Made by a program: the position numbers and the translations under genes. From Micromonospora echinospora (GTDB lineage Bacteria; Actinomycetota; Actinomycetes; Mycobacteriales; Micromonosporaceae), in NCBI RefSeq assembly GCF_014203425.1, contig NZ_JACHJC010000001.1, forward strand, positions 3,183,501 to 3,247,500: DNA of 64,000 bases, written 5' to 3'. This document shows positions 1 through 9,306 of this stretch, in pieces; the stretch's first letter is position 1; every line of letters begins with the position of its first letter. The notes below the pieces were generated by a model. The model searched no databases, was not told the origin of the DNA, and was given only the letters and a program-made list of their open reading frames with translations.

Positions 1-186
1 CATACGTGACCGTCCCTGTAGGAGTTTCGTCATCTTTCAATCGATCGGCCAGTCACCGACGACTATTCGTGCCGAATTTTGCTCCGGACGGCCGGATGAT
101 GCACCGGGGGTGACGGAAGGATCACCACTTGTCGTTCCGGGAGCCGTGCCGCGACCTCCGGATCACCGCGTTCGTACACTGGCCCG

Positions 187-867
187 GTGACCGTACCGCC
201 GCCGATCGTCGCGCCGAGCATCCTGGCCGCCGATTTCGCCCGCCTCGCCGACGAGGTCCGTGCCGTGGAGTCCGCCGCCGACTGGCTGCACGTCGACGTC
301 ATGGACAACCACTTCGTGCCCAACCTGACCATCGGGCTGCCGGTGGTGCAGAGCCTGCGCGCCGTGACCGAGATCCCGTTCGACGTGCACCTCATGATCA
401 CCGATCCGCGCCGCTGGGCGCCCGGGTACGCCGACGCCGGGGCGTACAACGTCACGTTCCACGCCGAGGCGTGCGACGACCCGGTGGCGCTCGCGAAGGA
501 TCTGCGCTCGGCCGGGGCGAAGGCGGGCCTGGCGATCGACCGGGACACCCCGATCGAGCCGTACCTGGAGCTGCTGCCGAGCTTCGACACGCTGCTGATC
601 ATGACGATCAAGGCCGGTTTCGGCGGCCAGCGTTTCCTGCCGCAGTTGCTCGACAAGGTGCGCGCCGCCCGCCGGCACGTCGACAGCGGCCACCTGGAGC
701 TGCGTATCGAGGTCGACGGCGGCATCGCCGCGGACACCATCGAGCAGGCCGCCGCGGCCGGCGCCGACGCGTTCGTCGCCGGCACCGCCGTGTACGGCGC
801 CGACGATCCCGCGGAGGCGGTACGCCGCCTGCGGGGCCTGGCGGAACGTGCGATGACCGGGGCCTGA
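187..867 (+). CDS. rpe: Ribulose-phosphate 3-epimerase
   Basis: Interconverts ribulose 5-phosphate and xylulose 5-phosphate in the pentose phosphate pathway; the cytosolic product also supplies ribulose 5-phosphate to riboflavin synthesis encoded just downstream. The 226-residue protein has the full TIM-barrel family pattern: PSILAADFA near the N-terminus, the HVDVMD metal/active-site strand (residues 35-40), DVHLMI, FGGQRF and EVDGGI. The start is GTG at 187, the first in-frame start that gives the usual N-terminus. The stop is one base before the GTG of the next gene, so the two are probably co-transcribed. Length is normal for the family. Confidence 0.96.
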   Translation: MTVPPPIVAPSILAADFARLADEVRAVESAADWLHVDVMDNHFVPNLTIGLPVVQSLRAVTEIPFDVHLMITDPRRWAPGYADAGAYNVTFHAEACDDPVALAKDLRSAGAKAGLAIDRDTPIEPYLELLPSFDTLLIMTIKAGFGGQRFLPQLLDKVRAARRHVDSGHLELRIEVDGGIAADTIEQAAAAGADAFVAGTAVYGADDPAEAVRRLRGLAERAMTGA

Positions 868-868
868 G

Positions 869-1825
869 GTGGACGCGGCCGACGAGCGACCCGACGTCAT
901 CCTGGTCGTCGACGACGACGAGGACATCGCCCGCTTCGTCGAGTTCAACCTGCGCCTGCACGGTTTCGAGGTGCTGCACGCCAGCGACGGCCAGGAGGCG
1001 CTGGAGATCATCGAGCGGCAGCGGCCCGACCTCGCGGTGGTGGACCTGATGATGCCGCGCGTCGACGGCCTGGAGCTGACCCGGCGGCTGCGCGCCGACC
1101 CGATGACCTCCGCGCTGCCGGTGATCATGCTGACCGCCAAGGGGATGACCCAGGACAAGGTCAACGGACTGAGCGTCGGCGCCGACGACTACCTGGTCAA
1201 GCCGTTCGACACGCTGGAGCTGGTGGCCCGGGTCAACTCCACGCTGCGGCGCAACAAGGAGTTCCGGGAGGTCTCGCCGCTGACCGGCCTGCCCGGCAAC
1301 AGCCGCATCCGGCGGGAGATCAGCGACCGGGTCCGCAACGGCGTCGACTACGCCGTCGGCTACATCGACATCGACCGGTTCAAGAGCGTCAACGACAGGT
1401 ACGGCTTCGTGCGCGGCGACGAGTTCATCTCGGCGCTGGCCCGCAGCCTGCACCGGGCGGTGGTGTCGATCGGGCTGCCACCGGCCTTCCTGGGGCACGT
1501 CGGCGGCGACGACTTCGTCATCGTCTGCACCCCCAGCCAGGTGCGGCCCCTGACCAGCCGGGCCGTCGTCGACTTCGAGAAGGCCGCGGACGCCCTCTAC
1601 GACGCCACCGACCGGGAACGCGGCTTCGTCGAGCTGAAGGACCGGCGCGGCAACATCCGCCGCGCCGCGCTGGTGACGCTCTCCATCGGCGTGTCGCTGT
1701 CCGATTCCGGCAAGCGCTTCACCGACCCGCTGGAGGCCATCGCGGTGGCCTCGGAGATGAAGACGGTGGCCAAGAGCCAGCCCGGGTCGTACGTGGCGGT
1801 GGACCGCCGCCGCGGCGTCACCTGA
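869..1825 (+). CDS. Response regulator with GGDEF (diguanylate cyclase) output domain
   Basis: A 318-residue two-domain signalling protein. Residues about 10-125 form a receiver domain: DDDED near residue 15, the phospho-acceptor Asp59 in VVDLMMP and the conserved Lys111 in LVKPF. Residues about 135-300 form a GGDEF domain with LTGLPGN, IDIDRFKSVND and the signature GGDDF (212-216), which keeps the residues needed for cyclic-di-GMP synthesis. No EAL domain and no membrane segment are seen. The partner kinase is not in this window. It starts at GTG 869, one base after rpe, which suggests translational coupling; there is no obvious functional link to rpe. Activity as a cyclase is inferred from the intact motif only. 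Confidence 0.9.
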   Translation: MDAADERPDVILVVDDDEDIARFVEFNLRLHGFEVLHASDGQEALEIIERQRPDLAVVDLMMPRVDGLELTRRLRADPMTSALPVIMLTAKGMTQDKVNGLSVGADDYLVKPFDTLELVARVNSTLRRNKEFREVSPLTGLPGNSRIRREISDRVRNGVDYAVGYIDIDRFKSVNDRYGFVRGDEFISALARSLHRAVVSIGLPPAFLGHVGGDDFVIVCTPSQVRPLTSRAVVDFEKAADALYDATDRERGFVELKDRRGNIRRAALVTLSIGVSLSDSGKRFTDPLEAIAVASEMKTVAKSQPGSYVAVDRRRGVT

Positions 1826-1860
1826 GCGCGCCTGTGAGGTAGCTCGCCTCTGTGGCGCGC
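1826..1860 (+). terminator. Hairpin after the GGDEF gene, probable terminator
   Basis: Starts directly after the stop codon. Arms GCGCGCC (1826-1832) and GGCGCGC (1854-1860) pair perfectly, with an inner GAGG/CCTC stem. No T-run follows, which is usual for actinomycete terminators. It would separate the rpe unit from the riboflavin operon. Confidence 0.5.
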
Positions 1861-1899
1861 ACCCGGGCGGAACGTGTAAGACTTCCCGTGTACCCACCA

Positions 1900-2070
1900 C
1901 GCGCTGGCGGGGCTCGGTGAAATTCCGAACCGGCGGTGATCCACGGTCCGACCGTGGTAAGCCCGCGACCCGGACGGCTTCGGCCGGACGGTGGACCTGG
2001 TGAGAATCCGGGGCCGACGGTTGGGGTGCGGCTCGTCCGCCCCCAGACAGTCCGGATGGGAGACAGCGCG
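1900..2070 (+). ncRNA. FMN riboswitch (RFN element)
   Basis: The 5' leader of ribD carries the conserved RFN blocks in order: GGTGAAATTCCGAACCGGCG near 1916, AAGCCCGCGA near 1959, GGTGAGAATCCGGGGCCGAC near 1998, and AGTCCGGATGGGAGA near 2049. The closing P1 helix is visible: CGCGCTG at 1900-1906 pairs with CAGCGCG at 2064-2070. It is expected to bind FMN and shut down the riboflavin genes. The variable P2/P3 loops contain GC-rich hairpins (for example around 1967-1990). Confidence 0.96.
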
Positions 2071-2126
2071 CGGAACGGGGGAGGCCCCTGCCGGCCGCTG
2101 AGCACCCTCAGCCGCCGCGTGGGCTC

Positions 2127-2153
2127 CCCGGGGTCGGCGTCGCCGTCCCCGGG
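2127..2153 (+). terminator. Possible riboswitch expression-platform hairpin
   Basis: Between the FMN aptamer and ribD, CCCGGGG (2127-2133) pairs with CCCCGGG (2147-2153), and CGGCG/CGCCG (2135-2139 with 2141-2145) extends the stem. It could be the regulated terminator, but no T-run follows and other GC-rich pairings are possible in this 170-base spacer. The ribD ribosome site GGGAGG is at 2225-2230. Confidence 0.3.
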
Positions 2154-2240
2154 TTCTCCGCCGCCGCGTGTCCGCGGCTTTCGTGGCCGTTCCTCCCTGA
2201 CCCGCCCGCGCGCGACCGGCGAGCGGGAGGACAGGCGGCC

Positions 2241-3302
2241 ATGGCGAGCGTCTCCGTCGACGAGGCGATGCGTCGTGCCATCGAACTGGCCGTGCGCGGC
2301 CTCGGCGCCACGAGCCCCAACCCGGTCGTCGGCTGCGTGCTGCTCGACGCCGACGGCGAGGTCGTCGGCGAGGGTTTTCACGCGTACGCCGGCGGCCCGC
2401 ACGCCGAGATCGTCGCGCTGGCCCAGGCCGGCACCCGCGCCCGCGGTGGCACCGCTGTCGTCACGCTCGAACCCTGCGACCACACCGGCCGCACCGGCCC
2501 CTGCAGCCACGCGCTCATCGCCGCCGGGGTGGCCCGCGTCGTGGTCGCCGTGCCCGACCCCAACCCGGTCGCCTCCGGCGGCGCGGCCACGCTGCGCGCC
2601 GCCGGGGTCCAGGTGACCCTCGGGGTACGCGCCCGGGAGGCCGAGGCCGGCAACGTCGCCTGGCTCACCTCGATGCGCCGCGGCTGGCCGTACCTGATCT
2701 GGAAGTACGCGGCCACGCTCGACGGGCGCTCCGCCGCCGCCGACGGGACCAGCATGTGGATCACCTCCGAGGCGGCCCGGATGGACGTGCACGCGCTGCG
2801 CGGCACCGTCGACGCGGTGCTCGCCGGGGTGGGCACCGTGCTCGCCGACGATCCCCGTCTCACCGCCCGCAACCTGCGCGACGGCACCATGGCCATCCGG
2901 CAGCCGCTGCGGGTCGTGGTGGACAGCTCGGGGCGTACCCCGGCCGACGCCCGGGTCCGCGACGGCGCCGCCCGCACGTGGGTGGCCACGGCCGCGGAGG
3001 TCGGCGCCGGGCCGGACGGCCGGGTCGATCTGGCGGCGCTGCTCGCGGAGCTGCACCACCGGGGCGTGCGGGCCGCGCTGCTGGAGGGCGGCCCCACGCT
3101 GGCCGGCGCGTTCCTCGCCGCCGGCCTGGTCGACCGGATCGTCGGGTACGTCGCGCCGAAGCTGCTCGGCGCCGGCCCGACCGCGCTGCGCGACGCCGGC
3201 GTGAGCACCATCGCCGACGCCATCGACCTGGAGATCACCGACGTTACGCGGGTCGGTCCCGACCTGCGGATCACCGCGCTGCCCCGGAAGAGGGAGGCCT
3301 GA
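2241..3302 (+). CDS. ribD: Bifunctional riboflavin deaminase/reductase RibD
   Basis: Catalyses two early riboflavin steps: deamination of the pyrimidine intermediate and NADPH reduction of its ribosyl side chain. The 353-residue protein has an N-terminal cytidine-deaminase-like domain with zinc motifs HAEI (near residue 54) and PCDHTGRTGPC (near 78), and a C-terminal reductase domain from about residue 150 (WKYAATLDGR, SSGRTP, LEGGPTLAGAF). Full length for the family. ATG start with GGGAGG about 10 bases upstream. First gene under the FMN riboswitch; ribE follows after one base. Confidence 0.96.
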   Translation: MASVSVDEAMRRAIELAVRGLGATSPNPVVGCVLLDADGEVVGEGFHAYAGGPHAEIVALAQAGTRARGGTAVVTLEPCDHTGRTGPCSHALIAAGVARVVVAVPDPNPVASGGAATLRAAGVQVTLGVRAREAEAGNVAWLTSMRRGWPYLIWKYAATLDGRSAAADGTSMWITSEAARMDVHALRGTVDAVLAGVGTVLADDPRLTARNLRDGTMAIRQPLRVVVDSSGRTPADARVRDGAARTWVATAAEVGAGPDGRVDLAALLAELHHRGVRAALLEGGPTLAGAFLAAGLVDRIVGYVAPKLLGAGPTALRDAGVSTIADAIDLEITDVTRVGPDLRITALPRKREA

Positions 3303-3303
3303 C

Positions 3304-3915
3304 ATGTTCACCGGCATCGTCGAGGAGCTGGGCGAGATCGTCCGGAGCACCGAGACCGGCGACGACTCCGCCCTGGTCGCGATCCGCGGCCCGCTCGTCA
3401 CCTCGGACGCCCGGCACGGCGACTCCATCGCGGTGAACGGCGTCTGCCTCACAGTGGTCGACGTCGACGGCGGTGTGTTCACCGCCGACGTGATGGGCGA
3501 GACGCTGCGCCGCACCGCGCTCGGGGCGCTGCGCCCCGGCGACCCGGTCAACCTGGAACGCGCCGCCGCGCTCAACAGCCGGCTCGGCGGGCACCTGGTG
3601 CAGGGCCACGTCGACGGCGTCGGCGAGGTCGTCGCCCGGGAGCCGGCCGCGCAGTGGGAGACCGTCCGGTTCCGCCTGCCCGCCGGCCTGGCCCGGTACG
3701 TGGTGGAGAAGGGCTCGATCACCGTCGACGGCGTGTCGCTGACCGTGGCGGAGGCCGGCGACGACTGGTTCTCCGTCGGGCTGATCCCCACCACGCTGAA
3801 GCTCACCGTGCTCGGCACGAAGCAGGTCGGCGACCCGGTCAACCTGGAGGTCGACGTGCTGGCCAAGTACGTCGAACGGCTGCTCGGCGACCGCGGCGCG
3901 GGGAGCGTGCGGTGA
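3304..3915 (+). CDS. ribE: Riboflavin synthase alpha chain
   Basis: Dismutates two molecules of 6,7-dimethyl-8-ribityllumazine to riboflavin. The 203-residue protein shows the family's two internal lumazine-binding repeats: repeat 1 starts MFTGIVEELG and includes GDSIAVNGVCLTV; repeat 2 contains GSITVDGVSLTV. The N-terminal MFTGIVE, where the active site lies, confirms the ATG start at 3304. The stop overlaps the ATG of ribM by one base, so coupled translation is likely. Confidence 0.96.
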   Translation: MFTGIVEELGEIVRSTETGDDSALVAIRGPLVTSDARHGDSIAVNGVCLTVVDVDGGVFTADVMGETLRRTALGALRPGDPVNLERAAALNSRLGGHLVQGHVDGVGEVVAREPAAQWETVRFRLPAGLARYVVEKGSITVDGVSLTVAEAGDDWFSVGLIPTTLKLTVLGTKQVGDPVNLEVDVLAKYVERLLGDRGAGSVR

Positions 3916-4610
3916 TGGGCCCGCTCGGCTGGCTGCTCGACACCCAGGTGCACGTGGCCGGTTCGCCGGTGCTGGTCCGGGAGATCGTCGGCAACGGCTT
4001 CGGGCTCGCCTCGGCGCTGCTCGGGCTGCGCCGGGTGGTCTGGGCCTGGCCGGTCGGCATGATCGGCAACGCGCTGCTGCTCACCGTTTTCCTCGGCGGC
4101 GTCTTCGTCACCCCGCAGGCGCACGACCTCTACGGCCAGGCCGGCCGGCAGGTCTTCTTCTTCACCATCAGCGTGTACGGCTGGTGGCGCTGGTCACGCA
4201 ACCGGCGCGCCGGTGACGGGGACGAGCCGGCCGTGGTGCCGCGCTGGGCCACCTGGCCGGAACGGCTCGGCCTGCTCGTCGCCGCCGTCGTCGGCACCGC
4301 CGCCGCGTACCCGGTGCTGGCCGCGCTGGGCTCGTGGGGCCCGCTGCCGGACGCCTGGATCCTGGTCGGCAGCCTGCTCGCCACCTACGGCATGGCCCGC
4401 GGGTGGGTCGAGTTCTGGCTGATCTGGATCGCCGTCGACGCGGTCGGCGTGCCGCTGCTGCTGCGTGGCGGCTTCTACCCGTCGGCCGCCATGTACCTGG
4501 TCTACGGCGCGTTCTGCGCCGCCGGCCTGTACAGCTGGTGGCGCACCTCCCGGGCCGTCGCGACCGCGCCCGCCCCGATCCCGGCGACGTACTCGGAGGC
4601 AGTGGCATGA
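3915..4610 (+). CDS. ribM: RibM, PnuC-family riboflavin transporter
   Basis: A 231-residue membrane protein with about seven hydrophobic segments and PnuC-family features ([40 protein letters not shown]). PnuC proteins import nicotinamide riboside. The position inside the riboswitch-controlled riboflavin operon, between ribE and ribBA, matches the RibM riboflavin importers known from other actinobacteria, so riboflavin is the more likely substrate; this is inferred from context. The start ATG overlaps the ribE stop, and its own stop overlaps the ribBA ATG (ATGA). An upstream in-frame extension was rejected because it lies entirely inside ribE. Confidence 0.9.
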   Translation: MGPLGWLLDTQVHVAGSPVLVREIVGNGFGLASALLGLRRVVWAWPVGMIGNALLLTVFLGGVFVTPQAHDLYGQAGRQVFFFTISVYGWWRWSRNRRAGDGDEPAVVPRWATWPERLGLLVAAVVGTAAAYPVLAALGSWGPLPDAWILVGSLLATYGMARGWVEFWLIWIAVDAVGVPLLLRGGFYPSAAMYLVYGAFCAAGLYSWWRTSRAVATAPAPIPATYSEAVA

Positions 4611-5872
4611 CCACTTTCGGTTCGATCGAGCAGGCGGTGGCGGACATCGCCGCCGGGCGTCCCGTGGTCGTGGTCGACGACGAGGACCGCGAGAACGAGG
4701 GCGACCTGATCTTCGCGGCCGAGCTGGCCACGCCGGAGCTGGTCGCGTTCATGGTCCGCTACACCTCCGGCTACATCTGCGTGCCGCTGACCGAGGACGA
4801 GTGCGACCGGCTGGACCTGCCGCCGATGCACCACACCAACCAGGACCGGCGCGGCACCGCGTACACGGTGACGGTGGACGCCCGGGAGGGCGTCAGCACC
4901 GGCATCTCCGCCGCCGACCGGTCGCACACCATCCGGCTGCTCGCCGATGCCGCCACCGGCCCGACCGACCTGGCCCGGCCCGGTCACGTGGTGCCGCTGC
5001 GCGCCCGCGCCGGCGGGGTGCTGCGCCGCCCCGGGCACACCGAGGCCGCGGTGGACCTGACCCGGCTGGCCGGGCTGCGCCCGGCCGGGGTGCTCTGCGA
5101 GCTGGTGAACGACGACGGCACCATGATGCGCCTGCCGGACCTGGAGAAGTTCTGCGCCGAGCACGGCCTGACGCTGGTCACCATCGCGGACCTGATCGCC
5201 TACCGGCGGCGCACCGAGAAGCAGGTCGAGCTGGCCGCCGAGGCCCGGATGCCCACCCCGTACGGCGTGTTCCGGGCGCTCGGCTACCGCGCCGAGCACG
5301 ACCCGGCCGAGCACGTCGCGCTGGTCATGGGCGACCTCGGCGACGGGCGGGACGTGCTGGTGCGGGTGCACTCGGAGTGCCTCACCGGCGACGTGTTCGG
5401 CTCGCTGCGCTGCGACTGCGGTCCGCAGTTGCAGGCCGCGCTGGCCCGGGTCGCGCAGGAGGGCCGCGGCGTGGTCCTCTACGTGCGCGGTCACGAGGGC
5501 CGCGGCATCGGCCTGCTGCACAAGCTGCAGGCGTACCAGCTCCAGGACCAGGGCCGCGACACCGTGGACGCGAACCTCGACCTCGGGCTGCCGGCCGACG
5601 CCCGCGACTACGGCACCGGCGCGCAGATCCTCTACGACCTCGGTGTCCGCTCGATGCGGCTGCTGACCAACAACCCGGCCAAGCGGGCCGGGCTCGAGGG
5701 GTACGGCCTCACCGTGACCGGCCGGGAAGGGCTGCCCGTGCGGTCCAACCCGGAGAACGTGCGCTACCTGCGCACCAAGCGGGACCGGATGGGTCACCTG
5801 CTGGACGGACTGGACGAGGTGACCGAGGCGCCGATGGGCCGCCCGGTCGCCGGTGACGAGATCGGAGCGTAG
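4607..5872 (+). CDS. ribBA: Bifunctional RibBA: DHBP synthase / GTP cyclohydrolase II
   Basis: Supplies both riboflavin precursors. The N-terminal half (about residues 1-205) is 3,4-dihydroxy-2-butanone-4-phosphate synthase, with [11 protein letters not shown] and the GHVVPLRAR and GHTEAAVDL motifs. The C-terminal half (about 206-400) is GTP cyclohydrolase II, with the zinc motif [26 protein letters not shown] and DTVDAN. The protein has 421 residues. ATG 4607 overlaps the ribM stop; the longer in-frame reading lies inside ribM and is unlikely to be translated. Confidence 0.96.
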   Translation: MTTFGSIEQAVADIAAGRPVVVVDDEDRENEGDLIFAAELATPELVAFMVRYTSGYICVPLTEDECDRLDLPPMHHTNQDRRGTAYTVTVDAREGVSTGISAADRSHTIRLLADAATGPTDLARPGHVVPLRARAGGVLRRPGHTEAAVDLTRLAGLRPAGVLCELVNDDGTMMRLPDLEKFCAEHGLTLVTIADLIAYRRRTEKQVELAAEARMPTPYGVFRALGYRAEHDPAEHVALVMGDLGDGRDVLVRVHSECLTGDVFGSLRCDCGPQLQAALARVAQEGRGVVLYVRGHEGRGIGLLHKLQAYQLQDQGRDTVDANLDLGLPADARDYGTGAQILYDLGVRSMRLLTNNPAKRAGLEGYGLTVTGREGLPVRSNPENVRYLRTKRDRMGHLLDGLDEVTEAPMGRPVAGDEIGA

Positions 5873-5876
5873 GGCG

Positions 5877-6374
5877 ATGGCGGGTTTCGGTGAGCCGGGC
5901 GTGACCGCGGTGGACGCCGCCGGGATGACTGTCGGCGTGGTGGCCGCCCGGTGGCACGGCGACCTGACCGACCACATGACCGAGCGGGCGGTGGCCGCCG
6001 CGCAGGCGTGCGGGGCGCGGGCCGTGGTGGCCCGGGTGGCCGGTTCGGTGGAGCTGCCGGTGGTGGCCCAGGCGATGGCGCGCCGCTTCGACGTGGTCGT
6101 CGCGCTCGGCGTGGTGGTACGCGGCGCGACAGCGCACTTCGACTACGTCTGCCAGTCGGTCACCGAGGGGCTGACCCGGGTGGCGCTGGACGAGGGCAAG
6201 CCGGTGGCGCACGGGGTGCTCACTGTCGACACCATCGAGCAGGCCCGGGACCGGGCCGGGCTGCCCGGCTCGGCCGAGGACAAGGGCTGGTCGGCGACCG
6301 TTGCGGCGCTGGACGCCGCGCTGGCCGTCCGCGCCCTGGACGCCCAGTCCGCCCACCGGGTCGGCTTCGCCTGA
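5877..6374 (+). CDS. ribH: 6,7-dimethyl-8-ribityllumazine synthase
   Basis: Condenses the ribBA and ribD pathway products into the lumazine that RibE uses. 165 residues with the family core [11 protein letters not shown] (substrate and phosphate binding, catalytic His), VALGVVV and [14 protein letters not shown] 5877, four bases after the ribBA stop, is preferred over an in-frame GTG at 5853 that lies inside ribBA. Last gene of the riboflavin set; hisE follows after 44 bases and may be read through. Confidence 0.95.
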   Translation: MAGFGEPGVTAVDAAGMTVGVVAARWHGDLTDHMTERAVAAAQACGARAVVARVAGSVELPVVAQAMARRFDVVVALGVVVRGATAHFDYVCQSVTEGLTRVALDEGKPVAHGVLTVDTIEQARDRAGLPGSAEDKGWSATVAALDAALAVRALDAQSAHRVGFA

Positions 6375-6418
6375 CCCACCCGGCCCGTCACCGGCGGCGG
6401 CTGGAAGAATTGCCTTCC

Positions 6419-6682
6419 GTGAAGACGTTCGAGGAGTTGTTCGCCGAGCTGCAGGCCAAGGCCGCCGCCGGCACCCCGGGCTCGGGCACCGTCGAGGCGC
6501 TCGCCAAGGGCGTGCACTTCATCGGCAAGAAGGTCGTCGAGGAGGCGGCCGAGTCGTGGATGGCCGCCGAGCACGAGGGCCCGGAGCGGGCCGCTGAGGA
6601 GATCTCCCAGCTGCTCTACCAGGCGCAGGTGCTGATGCTCGCCACCGGTCTGGAACTGAAGGACGTCTACCGACATCTGTGA
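6419..6682 (+). CDS. hisE: Phosphoribosyl-ATP pyrophosphatase
   Basis: Second step of histidine synthesis: hydrolyses phosphoribosyl-ATP to phosphoribosyl-AMP. The 87-residue protein has the all-alpha MazG-like fold pattern with [13 protein letters not shown] and [14 protein letters not shown], whose acidic residues bind magnesium. GTG start at 6419. Longer in-frame readings run back into ribH and are rejected. Lies 43 bases before hisG, the first pathway enzyme; the usual actinomycete hisE-hisG pair. Confidence 0.95.
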   Translation: MKTFEELFAELQAKAAAGTPGSGTVEALAKGVHFIGKKVVEEAAESWMAAEHEGPERAAEEISQLLYQAQVLMLATGLELKDVYRHL

Positions 6683-6725
6683 GTGCCCGTCCGCTGATCA
6701 TCCGATCGAACGAAGGAGCACTCCC

Positions 6726-7571
6726 ATGCTGCGTGTCGCAGTACCCAACAAGGGCGCCCTGGCCGAGTCGGCCGCCGGGATGCTGCGCGAGGCGGGTTAC
6801 CGCCAGCGCACCGACCCGAAGGACCTGGTCTGCCGGGACGAGCAGAACGACATCGAGTTCTTCTACCTGCGCCCCAAGGACATCGCCACCTACGTCGGCT
6901 CCGGTGACCTGGACGTCGGCATCACCGGCCGCGACCTGCTGATCGACTCCGGCGCGCCGGCCGAGGAGATCGTGGACCTCAACTTCGGGCGGGCAACGTT
7001 CCGGTTCGCCGCCCGGCCCGACGACGTCGCCTCGGTCCAGCAGCTCGGCGGGCACCGCATCGCCACCGCGTACCCCGGTCTGGTCGAGCGGCACCTGGCC
7101 GAGCTGGGCGTCAAGGCCGACGTGATCCGCCTCGACGGCGCGGTGGAGAACGCCATCCGCCTCGGCGTGGCAGACGTGGTCGCCGACGTGGTGGAGACCG
7201 GCGCGACGCTGCGCCAGGCCGGCCTGGTGGTCTTCGGCGAGCCGCTGCTGCGCTCCTCGGCGGTGCTGGTGCGCCGCGCCGGCGCGCCCGCCGGCGCCCA
7301 GCAGGAGCAGCTGCAGCGCCGGCTGCACGGCGTCCTGGTGGCCCGGCGCTACGTGATGCTCGCCTACGACGTGCCGGCCGGCCTGCTCGACCGCGCCAGC
7401 TCGCTGACCCCCGGCATCGAGTCGCCCACCGTCTCGCCGCTGCACCGGGAGGGCTGGGTCGCGGTGCAGGCGATGGTGCTCCGCGACGACGTGCACCGGA
7501 TCATGGACGAGCTGTACGAGCTGGGCGCCCGCGCGATCCTGGTCACAAACATCCACGCCTGCCGGCTGTGA
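6726..7571 (+). CDS. hisG: ATP phosphoribosyltransferase
   Basis: First, normally feedback-inhibited step of histidine synthesis (ATP plus PRPP). The 281-residue long form carries its own C-terminal regulatory domain (from about residue 205: SPTVSPL, VAVQAMV, GARAILVTNIHACRL), so no HisZ partner is needed. Catalytic-domain motifs include VPNKGALAE, GDLDVGITGRDLL and the PRPP-loop-like DVVADVVETGATL. Ribosome site AAGGAG at 6713-6718. The stop overlaps the start of the next gene by four bases. Confidence 0.96.
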   Translation: MLRVAVPNKGALAESAAGMLREAGYRQRTDPKDLVCRDEQNDIEFFYLRPKDIATYVGSGDLDVGITGRDLLIDSGAPAEEIVDLNFGRATFRFAARPDDVASVQQLGGHRIATAYPGLVERHLAELGVKADVIRLDGAVENAIRLGVADVVADVVETGATLRQAGLVVFGEPLLRSSAVLVRRAGAPAGAQQEQLQRRLHGVLVARRYVMLAYDVPAGLLDRASSLTPGIESPTVSPLHREGWVAVQAMVLRDDVHRIMDELYELGARAILVTNIHACRL

Positions 7572-8530
7572 GGCCGCTGCCGCTCCCGGCCGCGCTGGGC
7601 GTTGTCGTCCTGGGTGGCGTGGCCTCGGCCGCCCAGGGCGCCGTCAACGCCGAGCTGGGGGAGCGGACCGGCGATCCGGTTCTCGGCGCGGTGGTCAACA
7701 ACCTCGGCGGCTGCCTGCTGGTGCTGGCCGGGACCGTGGCGCTGCCGTCGATGCGCGCCGGGCTGGCCGCGTTGCGCCGCTCCGGGCTGCCCTGGTGGAC
7801 CTACCTGGGCGGGGTGGGCGGCGCGGTGATCGTGCTGGTCGCGCCGGTGGTGGTGCCGGTGCTCGGGGTGGCGGTGTTCACTATCGCCCAGGTGGCCGGC
7901 GGCAGCGTCGGCGGCCTCGCGGTGGACCGGGCCGGGCTGGCCGCCACCGGCCGGATGCCGCTCACTCTGCCCCGGGTCGGCGGGGCGGTGCTCGGCGTCG
8001 GCGCGGTGGCCCTCGCCCAGCTCGGCCGCCCGGTCGGTGACCTGGCGGTCGGGCTGGTGCTGCTCTGCGTCCTGGGCGGGCTGGCGGTGGCGACGCAGTC
8101 CGCGCTCAACGGCCGGGTCGCCGCCTCGGTCGGCCCGGCCGCCGGCCTCGCCGTCAACTTCGCGGTCAGCACCGTGGTGATCGGCGCGGTCGCGGCGCTG
8201 ACCGGCGCGCTCGCCGCCGCGCCCGACTGGCCGGCGCAGTGGTGGCTCTACGTCGGCGGCCTGCTCGGCGTCGGCATCGTGCTCTCGCTGCTGGTCGGGG
8301 TACGTGCCGCCGGGGTGCTGCGCACCGGCCTGGCGCTGGTGGCCGGGCAGCTCGGCGGCGCGCTGCTGCTGGACCTGGTCCTGCCCGGCGGCCCCGGCGT
8401 CCGGCTGCCGGTGCTGGCCGGCGCCCTGCTCACGCTGCTCGCCGTGGTGGTCACCGGGCTGCGCCGGCGCGGCCCGGACCGTGTGGCGGCCGAAGGCGCG
8501 CGCGAACCGGATGGCAGACTGGTCGGGTGA
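7568..8530 (+). CDS. DMT-superfamily (YdcZ/DUF606-type) membrane transporter
   Basis: A 320-residue, very hydrophobic protein with about ten membrane segments in two similar halves. Each half has the family pattern of a small-residue helix followed by N-A (AAQGAVNAELG near residue 20, ATQSALNGRVA near residue 175). Substrate unknown. GTG start overlaps the hisG stop (GTGA), so it is co-translated with hisG, but a role in histidine metabolism is not established. Its own stop overlaps the next gene in the same way. Confidence 0.8.
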   Translation: MRPLPLPAALGVVVLGGVASAAQGAVNAELGERTGDPVLGAVVNNLGGCLLVLAGTVALPSMRAGLAALRRSGLPWWTYLGGVGGAVIVLVAPVVVPVLGVAVFTIAQVAGGSVGGLAVDRAGLAATGRMPLTLPRVGGAVLGVGAVALAQLGRPVGDLAVGLVLLCVLGGLAVATQSALNGRVAASVGPAAGLAVNFAVSTVVIGAVAALTGALAAAPDWPAQWWLYVGGLLGVGIVLSLLVGVRAAGVLRTGLALVAGQLGGALLLDLVLPGGPGVRLPVLAGALLTLLAVVVTGLRRRGPDRVAAEGAREPDGRLVG

Positions 8531-9000
8531 GCGATTCCGTGGTGACCGTGCGACCCCGCCGCGTCCGGGTCGTCTGCTGGGTGTCGGCCGTCACGTTGTT
8601 CGTCGTGTTCAGCCTCGTCGCGACGTCGCTGACCGGCGCCACCGGCAACGGCTACGGCACGTTCCAGCGCGGCGACCAGTTCGCCATGATCGGCCTGGGC
8701 GTCTTCGGCGCGCTCGGCTTCCTGCTGTTCACCCGCCCCCGCGTGATCGCCGACGCCAAGGGCGTCCGGGTCCGCAACGTGATCAGCTCGTACGACCTGC
8801 CCTGGGAGGTGATCCGCGGGGTCCGGTTCGACAGGGGCGCCCCGTGGGCCAGCCTGGAGCTGCACGACGACGACCTGCTGCCGATGGTCGCGTTGCAGGC
8901 CGCCGACAAGGAGAGCGCGGTCGAGGCGGTCCGCGCGCTGCGCCGCCTGCACCAGGCGCACCTGGCGGCGCTGTCCGCCGGCCAGTCGGCACCCCGCTGA
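8527..9000 (+). CDS. PH-domain membrane protein
   Basis: A 157-residue protein with two membrane segments (about residues 17-35 and 51-67) followed by a cytoplasmic bacterial PH-like domain (FTRPRVIADAKGVRVRNVISSYDLPWEVIRGVRF through the DKESAVEAVRAL helix). This organisation is common in actinobacteria; the function is not known. GTG start overlaps the previous stop. Longer in-frame readings cover the transporter gene and are rejected. Confidence 0.8.
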   Translation: MSDSVVTVRPRRVRVVCWVSAVTLFVVFSLVATSLTGATGNGYGTFQRGDQFAMIGLGVFGALGFLLFTRPRVIADAKGVRVRNVISSYDLPWEVIRGVRFDRGAPWASLELHDDDLLPMVALQAADKESAVEAVRALRRLHQAHLAALSAGQSAPR

Positions 9001-9014
9001 CCAGCGAGCCCGGT

Positions 9015-9044
9015 TTGGGCGGGCCTGGGCCGAGGGTGTAGTGT
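9015..9044 (+). promoter_or_regulatory. Candidate promoter of infC-rpmI-rplT
   Basis: TTGGGC (9015-9020) and TAGTGT (9039-9044) with an 18-base spacer resemble a primary-sigma promoter. It would give an infC leader of about 255 bases, in which I see no coding gene; the leader holds the hairpin at 9210-9231. Confidence 0.4.
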
Positions 9045-9209
9045 TGCGGAGTCGACCAGACTGCCCCCGTCCCTGACGCGCGGGCGGTCTTGAAGCGGAG
9101 CGCCCGCTCCCACCCGAGTCGCCGCCACGGTGGCCGGGTCCGGTCCCCGGTTTCGGGCACGTCCCGACGCCGGATGCGCGATCCTGTGATCGTGCCGACC
9201 GGTCGAGTG

Positions 9210-9240
9210 GGCCCTGGCATGCGCCGGGGCCTTCTGCTTT
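9210..9240 (+). terminator. Candidate attenuator hairpin in the infC leader
   Basis: GGCCCTGGC (9210-9218) and GCCGGGGCC (9223-9231) form a 9-bp stem (one G-U) with the loop ATGC, followed by the T-richer TTCTGCTTT. Hairpin plus T-rich tail inside a long untranslated leader of a ribosomal-protein operon suggests attenuation. Whether it responds to L20 or IF3 cannot be told from the sequence. Confidence 0.45.
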
Positions 9241-9306
9241 CCGGGTCGGCTCCCGCCCGGGAGCCTGCGGAGTCGGCACGGAGAAGACTCGACTCGAGGA
9301 GGCCCC

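Noticed and set aside
1..186. Possible gene or promoter before rpe
   Set aside because: No frame with a credible start and family pattern, and no convincing -10/-35 pair; left as unassigned intergenic sequence.
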